In this document: positions 19,134 through 28,904 of the stretch, in pieces | Numbering within the stretch: position 1 is the first letter of the stretch | Layout: every line of letters begins with the position of its first letter | Assembly (NCBI RefSeq): GCF_024437655.1 | Contig: NZ_JANBVF010000009.1 | Location: forward strand, 1-64,000 | Direction of reading: 5' to 3' | DNA: 64,000 nucleotides | From: Chitinolyticbacter albus | GTDB lineage: Bacteria > Pseudomonadota > Gammaproteobacteria > Burkholderiales > Chitinibacteraceae | Position numbers and translations under genes: made by a program | The notes under the pieces: model-generated | The model's input: only the letters and a program-made list of their open reading frames with translations | Told to the model about the DNA's origin: nothing | Database searches by the model: none

Positions 19134-20060
19134 TCAGGCCGCAACCGACGCGAGGTTCAGCCCCCTGTCCCACGGCGGTGCATCGCCCCAGGCCTCGACC
19201 AGGAAATCGATCATGCTGCGCACCTTGGCGGTGACATGGCGGCGGCTGGGATAGACCGCCCAGGCGTAGAGCTCGGGCTGCCCATGCTCGGCGAGCAGCG
19301 GTATCACTTCGCCACTACGCAGCGCATCGGCGATCAGAAAGGTCGGTTGGCGCACGATACCTTCGCCCGCGATCGCCGCCGCGCACAGCATGTCGCCGTT
19401 GTTGGCCCTGAAGTTGCCTTTCACCTTCACCTTTTCGCTGCCATCGATGCCGAAGGTCCAGTCGTCGCCCGTGCTGGCGTAGGTGTAGGCGAGGCAATTG
19501 TGCGTGACGAGATCCTGCGGCGTGGAGGGCATACCGTGCCGCGCGAGGTAATCGGGCGAGGCGCAGATCACCAGCCGGATCGGGCACAACCGGCGAGCGA
19601 TCAGGTTGCCCGGCAATTGCGGCGAGATGCGCAGTGCCAGATCGAAGCCCTCGTCAACGAGATCGACCGCGCGGTCGGCCAGTTCCAGATCCAGCGCCAC
19701 GTCCGGGTAGCGCTGGCGGTATTCGGCCAGCAAAGGCGATAGGTGGCGGATGCCCAGCGACAGCGGCGCGGAGATGCGCAGCGTGCCGCGCGGCCGCTGC
19801 GTGGCGCTGGACAATGCCGCCTCGGCCTCTTCGATATCGCCAAGGATCTGCTGACAGCGCTCGTAGTAGGCGAAGCCCGATTCGGTGGGGCTGAGCTTGC
19901 GCGTGGTGCGGTTCAAAAGCCGCGTACCCAAGTGGTTTTCCAGATCGGCCACGAGGCGCGACGCCGCCGTGGTTGAGATCTGCAAACGCTCGGCCGCACG
20001 CACGAAGCTGCCCGCTTCCATCACCTTGGCAAACACCTGCATCGCCACCAGTCTGTCCAT
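19134..20060 (-). CDS. LysR-family transcriptional regulator
   Basis: 308 residues, standard LTTR length. The N-terminal winged helix reads FAKVMEAGSFVRAAERLQISTTAASRLVADLENHLGTRLLNRTTRKLSPTESG (about 10-62), followed by a linker and a periplasmic-binding-like effector domain beginning GTLRISAPLSLG. It is of the DsdC/YafC-AaeR type (helix 1 MDRLVAMQVFAKV). The effector is unknown. Usually such a regulator faces its target gene, but the divergent neighbour here is alaS 430 bases away, so the target may lie elsewhere or have been lost. Confidence 0.93.
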   Translation of the reverse strand: MDRLVAMQVFAKVMEAGSFVRAAERLQISTTAASRLVADLENHLGTRLLNRTTRKLSPTESGFAYYERCQQILGDIEEAEAALSSATQRPRGTLRISAPLSLGIRHLSPLLAEYRQRYPDVALDLELADRAVDLVDEGFDLALRISPQLPGNLIARRLCPIRLVICASPDYLARHGMPSTPQDLVTHNCLAYTYASTGDDWTFGIDGSEKVKVKGNFRANNGDMLCAAAIAGEGIVRQPTFLIADALRSGEVIPLLAEHGQPELYAWAVYPSRRHVTAKVRSMIDFLVEAWGDAPPWDRGLNLASVAA

Positions 20061-20491
20061 GATTTATCCCGGATATCGATATATATCGCACCTATCCAGC
20101 CAGTTTATTTCATCCTGAGCCGGGACCAAACCATCGCTACACCGTTTGTCACGGCTTGCCGACTCCAGCCCGCGCACCCGGCGCCCGGACGATTGGCCTG
20201 CCCCTGGCTGACGCGTCTGTCTGGCTCGTCCTGCCCGTCGCGCGCAGGCAGGATCAGACAGGCTGAATGGCACCAGCGCCACGCGGGTGGTGATCGCCGA
20301 GTAAACGCGGCTGCCAGGCTGCCCGCCCCCCGGTTGCCAGCACGCCTACACATCGTTCTTTGCACTGCCAGTGGGCCGGCGCGGTCTCGTTGCGCGTGCC
20401 GCAGTGCACGGCCACGCCCCTGCCGCCTGCGGCGCTTTTCCTTTAGAATCGAAAGCTTTGTTATTCCCACGCCTTCGTGCGCGAGCGCTCA
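20061..20491. other. Long intergenic region between lysR and alaS with an extended hairpin
   Basis: 431 bases with no convincing gene. A two-part stem-loop at 20217-20261 pairs CTGTCTG with CAGACAG and, inside it, TCCTGCC with GGCAGGA. Close to alaS there is a TAGAAT that could be a -10 hexamer for the synthetase gene. The palindromic ATCGATATATATCG-like run just upstream of the LysR start is a plausible operator. Confidence 0.35.
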
Positions 20492-23125
20492 ATGAAAACC
20501 GCCGAGATACGCCAGCAATTCCTTAGCTTTTTTGCTTCCAAGCAGCATCAGGTCGTCGCCTCCGCCCCACTGGTGCCGGGCAACGATCCGACCATCATGT
20601 TCACGGTGGCCGGCATGGTGCAGTTCAAGGACTGCTTCCTCGGCAAGGAAAAGCGCAATTACACCCGCGCCACCACCAGCCAGAAATGCCTGCGCGCCGG
20701 CGGCAAGCACAACGATCTGGAGAACGTCGGCTACACCGCGCGCCATCACACCTTCTTCGAGATGCTGGGCAACTTCAGCTTTGGCGACTATTTCAAGCGC
20801 GACGCCATCGCCTACGCCTGGGAATTCCTGACCAGCCCGCAATGGCTCGCGATCCCGGCCGAGAAGCTGATGGTCACCGTCTACGCCTCGGACGATGAAG
20901 CGTTCGACATCTGGCACAAGGATGTCGGCCTGCCCGTCGAGCGCATCGTGCGCATCGGCGACAACAAGGGCTCGCCGTACGCGTCGGACAATTTCTGGAC
21001 CATGGGCGACACGGGGCCGTGCGGCCCTTGCACCGAGATCTTCTACGACCACGGCCCGTCCGTGGCCGGCGGCCCGCCCGGATCGGCCGATGAAGATGGC
21101 GATCGCTTCATGGAAATCTGGAACAACGTGTTCATGCAGTTCAACCGGGACGAAACCGGCACGCTGCATCCGCTGCCCAAGCCCTCGGTCGACACCGGCA
21201 TGGGCCTGGAGCGCATCTCCACCGTGCTGCAGGGCGTGAAGTCCAACTACGAGACCGACATCCTCGCCGAGCTCGTGAAGGGCGCCGCGCGCGAGACCGG
21301 TGTGGCCTACAGCCAGGACCAGCCCTCGCTCAAGGTGATCGCCGACCACATCCGCGCCTGTGCCTTCCTGGTTGCCGACGGCGTGCTGCCATCCAACGAA
21401 GGCCGCGGCTACGTGCTACGTCGCATCATCCGCCGCGCGGTGCGTCACGGCTACAAACTCGGTCAGAAGGGCCTGTTCTTCCACAAGCTGGTGGCCGATC
21501 TTGCCCGCGTGATGGGCGACGCCTACCCGCAGCTGGTCGATGGCCAGCAACGCATCACCGAGACGCTCAAGGCCGAAGAAGAGCAGTTCGCCCGCACGCT
21601 CGACATCGGCATGGCGCTGCTCGAAAAATCGCTTGAAGGCGGCAAGACCACGCTCGATGGCAAGACCGCGTTCACGCTGCACAGCACCTATGGCTTTCCG
21701 ATCGACCTCACCGCCGATATCTGCCGCGAGCGCAACCTTGAGCTCGACATGGCCGGCTACGAGCGTGAGCTCGCCGCCGAGCAAGAGCGCGGCCGCGCCG
21801 CCGGCAGCTTCAAGATGACCGCCGGCCTCGCCTACGACGGCGATGCCTCGCATTTCCACGGCTATAGCGAAGTGAGCCGCGATGCCACCGTGCTGGCGCT
21901 CTACAAAGGCAACGAGCAGGTAGAAACGCTCGCGGCTGGCGAAGAAGGCGTGGTCGTGCTCGATCACACGCCGTTCTACGCCGAATCGGGCGGCCAGGTA
22001 GGCGACGTCGGCACCATTTCCGCCACCGGCGGCCTCGATGCGCTGTTTGACGTGACCGACACGCAGAAGGTGAAATCCGACGTGTTCGGCCACCAGGGGC
22101 GTCTTGCCAGTGGCACGCTGAAGGTCGGCGACGCGGTTGCCGCCACCATCGATCTGCACAAGCGCCACGCTACCCAGCGCAACCACAGCGCCACCCACTT
22201 GTTGCACTCGGCGCTGCGCGAGGTGCTGGGCAAGCACGTCGAGCAGAAGGGCTCGCTGGTCACGCCGGAACGCACCCGTTTCGACTTCAGCCACCCCAAG
22301 CCGCTGACCGCCGCGGAACTGGCGCGCATCGAGTCGCTGGTCAACCACGCCGTCCTTGCCAATACCGCCGTCGATGTTGCGCACATGAGCTACGACGACG
22401 CGATCAAGGCAGGCGCCATGGCGCTGTTTGGCGAGAAGTATGGCGACGACGTGCGTGTGCTGAAGATGGGCGAGTTTTCCACCGAACTGTGCGGCGGCAC
22501 CCACGTCGGCCGCACTGGTGACATTGGCCTGTTCAAGATCATCGGCGAAGGCGGCGTTGCCGCCGGCATCCGCCGCGTCGAAGCCAACACTGGCGAGGGC
22601 GCGCTGGCGCTGGTGCAATCGCACGAAGCCGAACTGAAGGCCGCGGCCGAGATCGTGCAGGCGCAGCCGGGTGAGTTGCTAGCCAAGCTGGAGCGGCTGC
22701 AGGCGGAGCTGAAGGCCGCGCAGAAGGAAGCGCAGGCGCTCAAGGGTCAAATGGCGTTTGGGCAGCTCGACCACTTGCTGGGCGCGGGGCTGCGCACCAT
22801 CAACGGCGTGAAGTGTGTCGGCAGCCATGTCGAGGGCGTCGACGCCGGCACGCTGCGCGAGATGAGCGACAAGCTGATGGACCGCCTGGAAAGCGGCATC
22901 GCGCTACTCGCCGCCACCGGCGACGGCAAGGTGAGCCTGATCGCACGCGTTTCCAAGGATCTGACCGGCAAGGTCAAGGCGGGCGAGCTCGTCAACGTCG
23001 CGGCGCAGCAGGTCGGCGGAAAGGGCGGCGGCCGCCCGGACATGGCGCAGGCCGGCGGCACCCAACCGGAAAACCTCAAGGCCGCACTGGATGCGGCGAC
23101 CGAGTGGCTGAGCAGCAAGCTATAA
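20492..23125 (+). CDS. alaS: Alanyl-tRNA synthetase
   Basis: 877 residues, the normal AlaRS length. The N-terminal class II catalytic core has [41 protein letters not shown] and the motif 3 region [32 protein letters not shown]. The editing domain carries the zinc-binding NHSATHLLH at about 563 and [13 protein letters not shown] at about 666. The C-terminal DHHA1/oligomerisation domain ends [18 protein letters not shown] at 20492 ([14 protein letters not shown]) is the conserved start; an in-frame GTG five codons earlier is less likely. Confidence 0.98.
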   Translation: MKTAEIRQQFLSFFASKQHQVVASAPLVPGNDPTIMFTVAGMVQFKDCFLGKEKRNYTRATTSQKCLRAGGKHNDLENVGYTARHHTFFEMLGNFSFGDYFKRDAIAYAWEFLTSPQWLAIPAEKLMVTVYASDDEAFDIWHKDVGLPVERIVRIGDNKGSPYASDNFWTMGDTGPCGPCTEIFYDHGPSVAGGPPGSADEDGDRFMEIWNNVFMQFNRDETGTLHPLPKPSVDTGMGLERISTVLQGVKSNYETDILAELVKGAARETGVAYSQDQPSLKVIADHIRACAFLVADGVLPSNEGRGYVLRRIIRRAVRHGYKLGQKGLFFHKLVADLARVMGDAYPQLVDGQQRITETLKAEEEQFARTLDIGMALLEKSLEGGKTTLDGKTAFTLHSTYGFPIDLTADICRERNLELDMAGYERELAAEQERGRAAGSFKMTAGLAYDGDASHFHGYSEVSRDATVLALYKGNEQVETLAAGEEGVVVLDHTPFYAESGGQVGDVGTISATGGLDALFDVTDTQKVKSDVFGHQGRLASGTLKVGDAVAATIDLHKRHATQRNHSATHLLHSALREVLGKHVEQKGSLVTPERTRFDFSHPKPLTAAELARIESLVNHAVLANTAVDVAHMSYDDAIKAGAMALFGEKYGDDVRVLKMGEFSTELCGGTHVGRTGDIGLFKIIGEGGVAAGIRRVEANTGEGALALVQSHEAELKAAAEIVQAQPGELLAKLERLQAELKAAQKEAQALKGQMAFGQLDHLLGAGLRTINGVKCVGSHVEGVDAGTLREMSDKLMDRLESGIALLAATGDGKVSLIARVSKDLTGKVKAGELVNVAAQQVGGKGGGRPDMAQAGGTQPENLKAALDAATEWLSSKL

Positions 23126-23143
23126 CGCAGCGACACACTCCAG

Positions 23144-23166
23144 GCCGGCCCACGGGCCGGCTTTTT
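23144..23166 (+). terminator. Rho-independent terminator of alaS
   Basis: GCCGGCC-CACG-GGCCGGC stem-loop followed by TTTTT, 18 bases after the alaS stop. The following small gene starts 15 bases beyond it. Confidence 0.85.
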
Positions 23167-23181
23167 CATTGGAATCCTTGC

Positions 23182-23412
23182 ATGACCGATCTCACCAAAC
23201 CGACGTTGCCGACCGGCCGCTACCGTCACTACAAGGGCAAGGACTACGAGGTGCTGGACCTCGTTCGGCACAGCGAAACCGAGGAGTGGCTGGTGCTGTA
23301 TCGCACGCTGTACGGCGACTTCAGCCTGTGGGTGCGCCCTTATGCGATGTTCGTCGAGCTCATCGAGATCGATGGCGTGCAGCGACCGCGCTTTTCGCGG
23401 ATTGCGCAGTGA
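23182..23412 (+). CDS. DUF1653 domain protein
   Basis: 76 residues covering the DUF1653 domain: LPTGRYRHYKGKDYEVLDLVRHSETEEWLVLYRTLYGDFSLWVRPYAMF. These are small SH3-like beta proteins of unknown function, often near housekeeping genes. It starts just after the alaS terminator, so it needs its own promoter or read-through. Confidence 0.85.
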   Translation: MTDLTKPTLPTGRYRHYKGKDYEVLDLVRHSETEEWLVLYRTLYGDFSLWVRPYAMFVELIEIDGVQRPRFSRIAQ

Positions 23413-23518
23413 CCCGGCCCACAGACCACGTCGTGGCAACGCCCGTCGGCGATGCATGGCGCGCCCGTTGCCGCGAGAATCCGGGCTATGCTCAGGCTAT
23501 CCTCATCGAGCGCCATCC

Positions 23519-23818
23519 ATGAGCCTGCCTTATCCCACCGTACTGACCCCGGTCGATGAAATCGGCGGCATTCCCTTCTCGGTCGAGCTCGAAGACGGCC
23601 GCATCGTCGATTGCTTCATCAGCATCGATGCGCTGTCGAGCAACTTCACCGCCTGCGACACCAAGGAAGGCCGCATCCGCACGCTGCAAGGCCGCACGCT
23701 GTTCACCCGCTTGGTGCGCGAGCGCATGGCCGCCGGTGAAGAGGAGCCGGTCTACCTCACCTACGCCGTCGTGTTCGGCTATCTGTCGCGCAATCCCACG
23801 CTGCCTAGAACCGAATAG
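23519..23818 (+). CDS. Hypothetical small cytoplasmic protein
   Basis: 99 residues; I do not recognise the family. It is acidic and lacks a signal peptide: VDEIGGIPFSVELEDGRIVDCFISIDALSSNFTACDTKEGRI, then LFTRLVRERMAAGEEEPVYLTYAVVFGYLSRNP. The first half resembles a small beta-sheet domain of the DUF1488 type, which is only a weak resemblance. Codon use fits the chromosome. It lies between two conserved DUF proteins on the same strand and may be co-expressed with them. Confidence 0.65.
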   Translation: MSLPYPTVLTPVDEIGGIPFSVELEDGRIVDCFISIDALSSNFTACDTKEGRIRTLQGRTLFTRLVRERMAAGEEEPVYLTYAVVFGYLSRNPTLPRTE

Positions 23819-23866
23819 CGCCACCCGCAGTATCATGGCGACCGTGTACTTCGCTATCGCCCTCGC

Positions 23867-24415
23867 ATGACCGCCGACCTCGTCATTGTCCGCACCCGCA
23901 ACTGGCTGGAAAAGGCCGTGATCGGGCTCAACCTGTGCCCGTTCGCCAAGGCGGTGTATGTGAAGGAGCAGGTGCGCTATGTGGTCAGCAGCGCCCGGCA
24001 TCTGGACGCCTTTCTCGACGAGCTGGAGCACGAACTGGTGCTGCTGCGCGATGCAGACCCCAAGGCCATCGACACCACGCTCTTGATCCATCCCACGCTG
24101 TTTGCCGAGTTCGACGATTTCGTCGATGTCATTGCCGCTGGCGAGCGCGTCGTGGCGGATCTGGCGCTGGAGGGCGTGTTGCAGCTGGCGCACTTTCACC
24201 CGCACTACCAGTTCGAGGGTAGTACCCCCGACGATATCGCCAACTACACCAATCGCGCGCCCTACCCCACGCTACACCTGCTGCGCGAGGACAGCATCGC
24301 GCGCGCCGCCGCTGCGTTTCCCGACCCGGCCGCCATCTTCGAGCGCAACATCGCCGTACTGCAGGAGCTGGGCCCGGAAGGCTGGCGACGGCTATTCCCC
24401 GACACCGACCGATAA
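23867..24415 (+). CDS. DUF1415 domain protein
   Basis: 182 residues that match the DUF1415 family across their length: RNWLEKAVIGLNLCPFAKAVY near the start, ALEGVLQLAHFHPHYQFEGS in the middle, and APYPTLHLLREDSIARAAAAFPDPAAIFERNI towards the end. The conserved Cys in NLCPFA and the HFHPHYQF histidines look like an active or metal site, but no reaction is known. No signal peptide. Confidence 0.88.
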   Translation: MTADLVIVRTRNWLEKAVIGLNLCPFAKAVYVKEQVRYVVSSARHLDAFLDELEHELVLLRDADPKAIDTTLLIHPTLFAEFDDFVDVIAAGERVVADLALEGVLQLAHFHPHYQFEGSTPDDIANYTNRAPYPTLHLLREDSIARAAAAFPDPAAIFERNIAVLQELGPEGWRRLFPDTDR

Positions 24416-24426
24416 ACGGGCTGCAA

Positions 24427-24467
24427 ATATACCCCCACGGGGTTTAATATACCCCTATAAGGTATAT
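24427..24467 (+). promoter_or_regulatory. Two CsoR-like operator repeats upstream of copA
   Basis: Two copies of a TATACCCC-type half-site with G-rich partners: ATACCCCCACGGGGTTTA and, directly after it, ATATACCCC-x-AAGGTATAT, an imperfect palindrome. Known CsoR-family operators are G/C-tract palindromes of this kind flanked by TA. The sites end one base before the GGAG ribosome-binding site of copA, so a bound CsoR would block initiation. The csoR gene closes the same operon. Confidence 0.7.
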
Positions 24468-24478
24468 GGAGTCCTGTC

Positions 24479-26833
24479 ATGCGCCAGACCCTCACGCTGC
24501 CTATCGCCGGCATGACCTGCGCCGCGTGCGCCACCCGCATCGAAAAGGTGCTAAACCGCCAACCCGGCGTGACTGCCACGGTGAACTTCGCCACTGAATC
24601 GGCACAGGTCGAGCTGAGCGACGCCGCCACCGTCGACACCGCCGTTGCCACCATCCGCAAGGCCGGCTACGACGTGCCGGAATCGACGCTGACCCTGGCG
24701 CTGGAAGGCATGAGCTGCGCCGCCTGCGCCACCCGCATCGAAAAAGTGTTGAACCGCCTTCCCGGCATCACCGCCAGCGTGAACTTCGCCAGCGAAACGG
24801 CGCAGCTGCGCGCCAGCGGGACGATCGATGAAGCCGCGGCCATCGCCGCTGTGGTCAAGGCCGGCTACAGCGCCCGCGCAATCACCCCGGATACCCCCAC
24901 CGGGCATCATGAAGCGGCATTGCGCCGTACCCGGCTCGCCTTCGCGGCGGCCGCCATCCTCACGGCGCCGCTGCTGATCGAGATGGTGACGATGTTCGCG
25001 GGCTGGCATGAGCTGGTGCCGCGCTCGCTGCAATGGCTGCTCGCCACGCTGGTGCAGTTCACGGTCGGACTGCGCTTCTATCGCGGCGCCTGGCACGCGC
25101 TGCGCGGCGGCGCCGCCAATATGGACGTGCTGATCGCGCTCGGCACCACCATGGCCTGGGGCTACAGCAGCGTGGTCACCGCGCTGGATCTGCATCACCA
25201 GCACGTGTATTTCGAAGCCAGCGCCGCGGTGATCACGCTGGTCCTGCTCGGCAAGTGGCTGGAGGCGCGCGCCAAGGGCAAGACCGCCGGGGCGATCGCT
25301 GAACTGCTGGCACTGCAGCCCAAGACCGCCCGCGTGCTGCGCGACGGCCATCCGGTGGAGGTGCCGATCAGTGCGCTCAAGGTGGGTGATACCGTGATCG
25401 TGCGCCACGGCGAGCTGTTGCCAGTGGACGGTACGGTGCTGGATGGCCGTGCCGCGGTGAACGAAGCCATGCTGTCCGGCGAATCGCTGCCGCTTGCCAA
25501 GATCGCCGGCGACAAGGTCTATGCCGGCACCCACGCGGTGGAAGGCATGCTCACGCTGCGCGCCGATGGCGTTGGTAGCGCCACGCAGCTCGCCGAGATC
25601 GTCCGCCTGGTGAGCGAGGCGCAGGGCTCGAAGGCGCCGATCCAGCAGCTGGCCGATCGCATCTCCGCCGTGTTCGTGCCGGTGGTGGTCGCCATCGCCG
25701 TGCTCACCTTTGTGGCCACCTGGTGGTGGAGCGACGATTTCGCCACCGCGCTGATCCATGCCGTCGCCGTGCTGGTGATCGCCTGCCCCTGCGCGCTGGG
25801 TCTGGCCACCCCCACGGCGGTGATGGTCGGTGTCGGCCTGGGGGCAAAGCGCGGCATCCTGTTCCGCAACGCCACGGCGCTGGAAACGGCCAGCGAGATC
25901 GGCGTGCTGATCGTCGACAAGACCGGCACCTTGACCGAAGGCCAGCCCGGTATTGCCGCCATAGCGCCGTCGCCAGGCTGGAACGACGCGCAAGTGCTAC
26001 AACTGGCCGCCAGTGCCGAGGCCGGCTCGGAGCATCCGCTGGCGCGCGCGCTGCTGACCCGCGCGCAGCAACACGGCGTCGCGCTACTGCCAGCGACCGA
26101 TTTCGCGGTCGAGGCCGGGTCGGGCGTGGCCGCCAGCATCGAGGGTCAGGCGGTGCGGGTCGGCGTGCCCGGCTGGGCGACGACGCTGGCCGACGCGCAG
26201 CAGGCACAGGTGGCCGCGCTATCCACACACGGCCATACGGTGATCGCGCTGGCGATCGACGGAGTGCTAGCCGGGCTGATCGCCATCGCCGATACCGTCC
26301 GTCCCAGCAGTAAGGCCGCGGTGGCCGCGCTGCAGGCGCAAGGCGTGCGCGTGGTGATGCTTACCGGTGACAATGCGCAGACGGCCGCCGCCGTGGCGCG
26401 GGAAGTCGGCATTTCTGAATACCGGGCGGGGGTAAAGCCGGGCGACAAGGCCGCGGCCATCGCCGAATTCAAGCAGGATGGACGTCGCATCGCCATGGCG
26501 GGCGATGGCGTGAACGACGCGCCGGCGCTGGCCGCCGCCGACGTGGGTTTTGCCATGCGCTCGGGCTCGGATGTGGCGATCGAGGCGGCGGACATCACGC
26601 TGATGCACAACGATCTGGCGCACGTCGCCGAGGCCATCTCGTTGTCGCGCGCCACGCTCGCCAAGATCCGGCAGAACCTGTTTTTCGCCTTCTTCTATAA
26701 CGTGCTGGGCATCCCGCTGGCCGCGCTCGGCCTGTTGAGCCCAGTGATTGCCGGCGCAGCGATGGCGGCGAGTTCCTTGTCGGTGGTCGGCAATGCGCTG
26801 CTGCTGCGTCGTTGGAGGGCGCGCCGTGACTGA
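24479..26833 (+). CDS. copA: Copper-exporting P1B-type ATPase
   Basis: 784 residues. Two N-terminal heavy-metal-associated domains carry MTCAAC (C14/C17) and MSCAAC (C80/C83). The membrane region has the CPC ion-binding motif (ACPCALGLATP, C436-P-C438), phosphorylation D480 in DKTGT, the ATP-binding SEHPLA histidine motif, MLTGDN and GDGVNDAPALAAADVG. The C-terminal helix pair carries the conserved FAFFYNVLGIPLAA. CPC plus the CAAC domains indicate Cu(I)/Ag(I) export from the cytoplasm. First gene of the copper operon, GGAG eight bases upstream. Confidence 0.96.
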   Translation: MRQTLTLPIAGMTCAACATRIEKVLNRQPGVTATVNFATESAQVELSDAATVDTAVATIRKAGYDVPESTLTLALEGMSCAACATRIEKVLNRLPGITASVNFASETAQLRASGTIDEAAAIAAVVKAGYSARAITPDTPTGHHEAALRRTRLAFAAAAILTAPLLIEMVTMFAGWHELVPRSLQWLLATLVQFTVGLRFYRGAWHALRGGAANMDVLIALGTTMAWGYSSVVTALDLHHQHVYFEASAAVITLVLLGKWLEARAKGKTAGAIAELLALQPKTARVLRDGHPVEVPISALKVGDTVIVRHGELLPVDGTVLDGRAAVNEAMLSGESLPLAKIAGDKVYAGTHAVEGMLTLRADGVGSATQLAEIVRLVSEAQGSKAPIQQLADRISAVFVPVVVAIAVLTFVATWWWSDDFATALIHAVAVLVIACPCALGLATPTAVMVGVGLGAKRGILFRNATALETASEIGVLIVDKTGTLTEGQPGIAAIAPSPGWNDAQVLQLAASAEAGSEHPLARALLTRAQQHGVALLPATDFAVEAGSGVAASIEGQAVRVGVPGWATTLADAQQAQVAALSTHGHTVIALAIDGVLAGLIAIADTVRPSSKAAVAALQAQGVRVVMLTGDNAQTAAAVAREVGISEYRAGVKPGDKAAAIAEFKQDGRRIAMAGDGVNDAPALAAADVGFAMRSGSDVAIEAADITLMHNDLAHVAEAISLSRATLAKIRQNLFFAFFYNVLGIPLAALGLLSPVIAGAAMAASSLSVVGNALLLRRWRARRD

Positions 26834-27125
26834 CTGGCTCAAATCGCTGGCGCGGATTCCGCGATTCGCCATGGTGTTCGTCTGGCCCAGCGCGCAGGTA
26901 TGGCGCCAGCGCGGGCTCGATCCCTATCGCTGCGGCAGTGACGACGAAGCCAACGCGCTGCTCGGCCGCAGCGACCGGGCAAGCTTGGTCAGCCTCTCGC
27001 TGCCGGGCGGCCTGCAAGCCCGGCTCGGTGCCTGGCCGCGCACCAGCGGGATAGCATCCGCGCTCGGCATGCACTGGGGCCAGCCCTATGCCGAATCCCG
27101 GCAGCGCGTGCCGCGCTGGCGGTAA
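26826..27125 (+). CDS. Hypothetical small protein between copA and copZ
   Basis: 99 residues from a GTG start that overlaps the last codons of copA by eight bases; GGAGG sits upstream at a workable distance. Sequence begins MTDWLKSLARIPRFAMVFVWPSAQVWRQRGLDPYRCGSDDEANALL and ends in a basic tail. There are no metal-binding CxxC or His clusters and only one Cys, so a direct copper role is not evident. I do not recognise it. Its place inside a copper operon and translational coupling suggest a function in the same response. Confidence 0.6.
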   Translation: MTDWLKSLARIPRFAMVFVWPSAQVWRQRGLDPYRCGSDDEANALLGRSDRASLVSLSLPGGLQARLGAWPRTSGIASALGMHWGQPYAESRQRVPRWR

Positions 27126-27156
27126 CCCGTTTCACTACAACCCAAGGAGCACCATC

Positions 27157-27369
27157 ATGAGCGAACTGACCCTCACCATTTCCGGCATGAGCTGCGGCGG
27201 CTGCGTCGCCAGCGTGACCCGCGCGCTGCAGGCGCAGGACGGCGTGGCTGCTGTGACCGTGACCTTGGCCCCGCCGCAGGCCCACATCCGCTACGACGCC
27301 GCCGTGATCGGCGCGCAGCAACTGGAAAACGCCATCGAGGATGCCGGCTATGACATCGTCCGCGGATGA
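27157..27369 (+). CDS. copZ: Copper chaperone, HMA-domain protein
   Basis: 70 residues, one ferredoxin-like heavy-metal-associated domain: [27 protein letters not shown], with the metal-binding MSCGGC, then a C-terminal [17 protein letters not shown]. It would carry Cu(I) to CopA or CsoR. AAGGAG is seven bases upstream. Its 3' end overlaps the csoR start by 20 bases. Confidence 0.93.
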   Translation: MSELTLTISGMSCGGCVASVTRALQAQDGVAAVTVTLAPPQAHIRYDAAVIGAQQLENAIEDAGYDIVRG

Positions 27370-27652
27370 TTGCTGCGACCACCAGCGCGTGGTGCGGGAG
27401 AACAAGGCGGCGCTGGTCTCCCGGCTGAACCGCATCGAAGGCCAGGTGCGCGGCATCAACAAGATGGTGGCGGAAGACCGTTACTGCATTGATATCCTGA
27501 CACAGGTGGCGGCCGCCAAGTCGGCGCTCGACAGCCTGGCGATGCAGCTCCTGGAAGCGCACGCACGCGGCTGCGTGAGCGGCGCCATCAGGGAAGGCGA
27601 TGGCGAAGCGGCCATTGCCGAGCTGATGCAGGTGATCCGCAAGCTCGGCTAA
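27350..27652 (+). CDS. csoR: CsoR-family copper-sensing repressor
   Basis: 100 residues, an all-helical tetrameric repressor. The DNA-binding/first helix reads [60 protein letters not shown]. The ligand set Cys46, His71 and Cys75 is the C-H-C set of Cu(I)-sensing CsoR rather than the H-C-H-H set of RcnR. The ATG at 27350 is preferred, with GAGG nine bases upstream. It overlaps copZ and most likely represses its own operon through the repeats at 24427-24467. Confidence 0.92.
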   Translation: MTSSADDCCDHQRVVRENKAALVSRLNRIEGQVRGINKMVAEDRYCIDILTQVAAAKSALDSLAMQLLEAHARGCVSGAIREGDGEAAIAELMQVIRKLG

Positions 27653-27740
27653 CAACAGTCGCGACCTGCCCACTTTGCTTACAGTGTGGAAAAGCCATTA
27701 CACTGGCGCGACAACGATAAGTCGTATCAGGGAGCACACA

Positions 27741-28904
27741 ATGGACGATCACATCAGCGCGCCGCACAACGGCGCCGAAGCGGCCTTGCCGCCTACCGCC
27801 GCAGCACCGGCAATCCCGCCAGCGCCGACCGAGCCACCACTGCTGCGCTGGCCGCTGGCCTTCCACGGCCAGGGCAGCGAGTATTTCCGCATCTGGATCG
27901 TGAACCTGGCGCTCAGCATCGTCACACTGGGCATCTACTCGGCTTGGGCCAAGGTACGCCGGCTGAAGTATTTTTACGGCAACACCGAGCTTGCCGGAGC
28001 GCGTTTCGACTACACCGCCGATCCGCTGAAGATACTCAAGGGCCGGGCGATCGCCTTCGTGTTCTTTGCCGCCTATGTCGCGCTGTCAAATATACATCCG
28101 CTTACCGGCATCATTGCCGTGCTGCTGCTGTGGCTGGCGCTGCCCTGGATGATTGTGCGCTCACTGGCCTTCAACTTGCGCCATACGCGTTACCGCAACG
28201 TGTCGTTCGGCTTTGCCGGCACGGCAGGCGGTGGTTACAAGCACTTCTTGCTACTGCCGCTGTTGCTGATCCCGTCGCTCGGCATGGCCCTCCCCTACGT
28301 GCAGCACCAGCAGCGCCAGTTTCTGATCAACAACCTGCGCTTTGGCAACCAGCAGTTCGACATGAAGCCGGTGATCGGGCCGTATTTCCTGATTTATCTC
28401 GCCGCCATGGGGATTGCCAGCGGCGTCGTGATGCTGCTGATCCTGATGGTCGTCGTGATCGGCCTCGTTGCCGCCGCCGCCGGGATCGCATTCGATTGGG
28501 GCAACTCGTCTGACGCCCTGGGCGTGCTGGCCGTGCTCGGCATTGGCGGCATTTTCCTCGCCTACGCAGGAATGGGCATGTTCTACTCCATCGTGATGCA
28601 GACCATGCATGTGGCGCTGCTCAACGTGACCTGGAGCAACACGCGGGTGGCCGATTGCCAGATCGAGAGCAAGATCGGGCTGCCCGGCTACGTGAAGCTG
28701 CTGTGCACCCGCATTCCGCTGTTGGTGATTACGCTGGGCCTTGCCACGCCCTGGGTCGTGATCACGTTGATGCGCTATCGATTGCAGCACACGGCCATTC
28801 ATGCACCCAATGATCTGGGCAAGTTCGAAGCAGCCATCGCCAGCTATGGCAATGTCACCGGCAGCGAGGCCGGCGAGCTGTTCGACCTCGACCTCGCACT
28901 GTGA
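27741..28904 (+). CDS. DUF898 (YjgN-family) integral membrane protein
   Basis: 387 residues. After a Pro/Ala-rich N-terminal tail of about 35 residues come the YjgN hallmarks: FHGQGSEYFRIWIVNLALSIVTLGIYSAWAKVRRLKYFYGNTEL, GARFDYTADPLKILKGR, RSLAFNLRHTRYRNVSFGF, and later TRVADCQIESK. About six to seven transmembrane segments. Function unknown. GGGAG is five bases before the ATG. The downstream M48 protease gene overlaps it (GTGA), so the pair are coupled; DUF898 and M48 genes often occur together. Confidence 0.9.
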   Translation: MDDHISAPHNGAEAALPPTAAAPAIPPAPTEPPLLRWPLAFHGQGSEYFRIWIVNLALSIVTLGIYSAWAKVRRLKYFYGNTELAGARFDYTADPLKILKGRAIAFVFFAAYVALSNIHPLTGIIAVLLLWLALPWMIVRSLAFNLRHTRYRNVSFGFAGTAGGGYKHFLLLPLLLIPSLGMALPYVQHQQRQFLINNLRFGNQQFDMKPVIGPYFLIYLAAMGIASGVVMLLILMVVVIGLVAAAAGIAFDWGNSSDALGVLAVLGIGGIFLAYAGMGMFYSIVMQTMHVALLNVTWSNTRVADCQIESKIGLPGYVKLLCTRIPLLVITLGLATPWVVITLMRYRLQHTAIHAPNDLGKFEAAIASYGNVTGSEAGELFDLDLAL

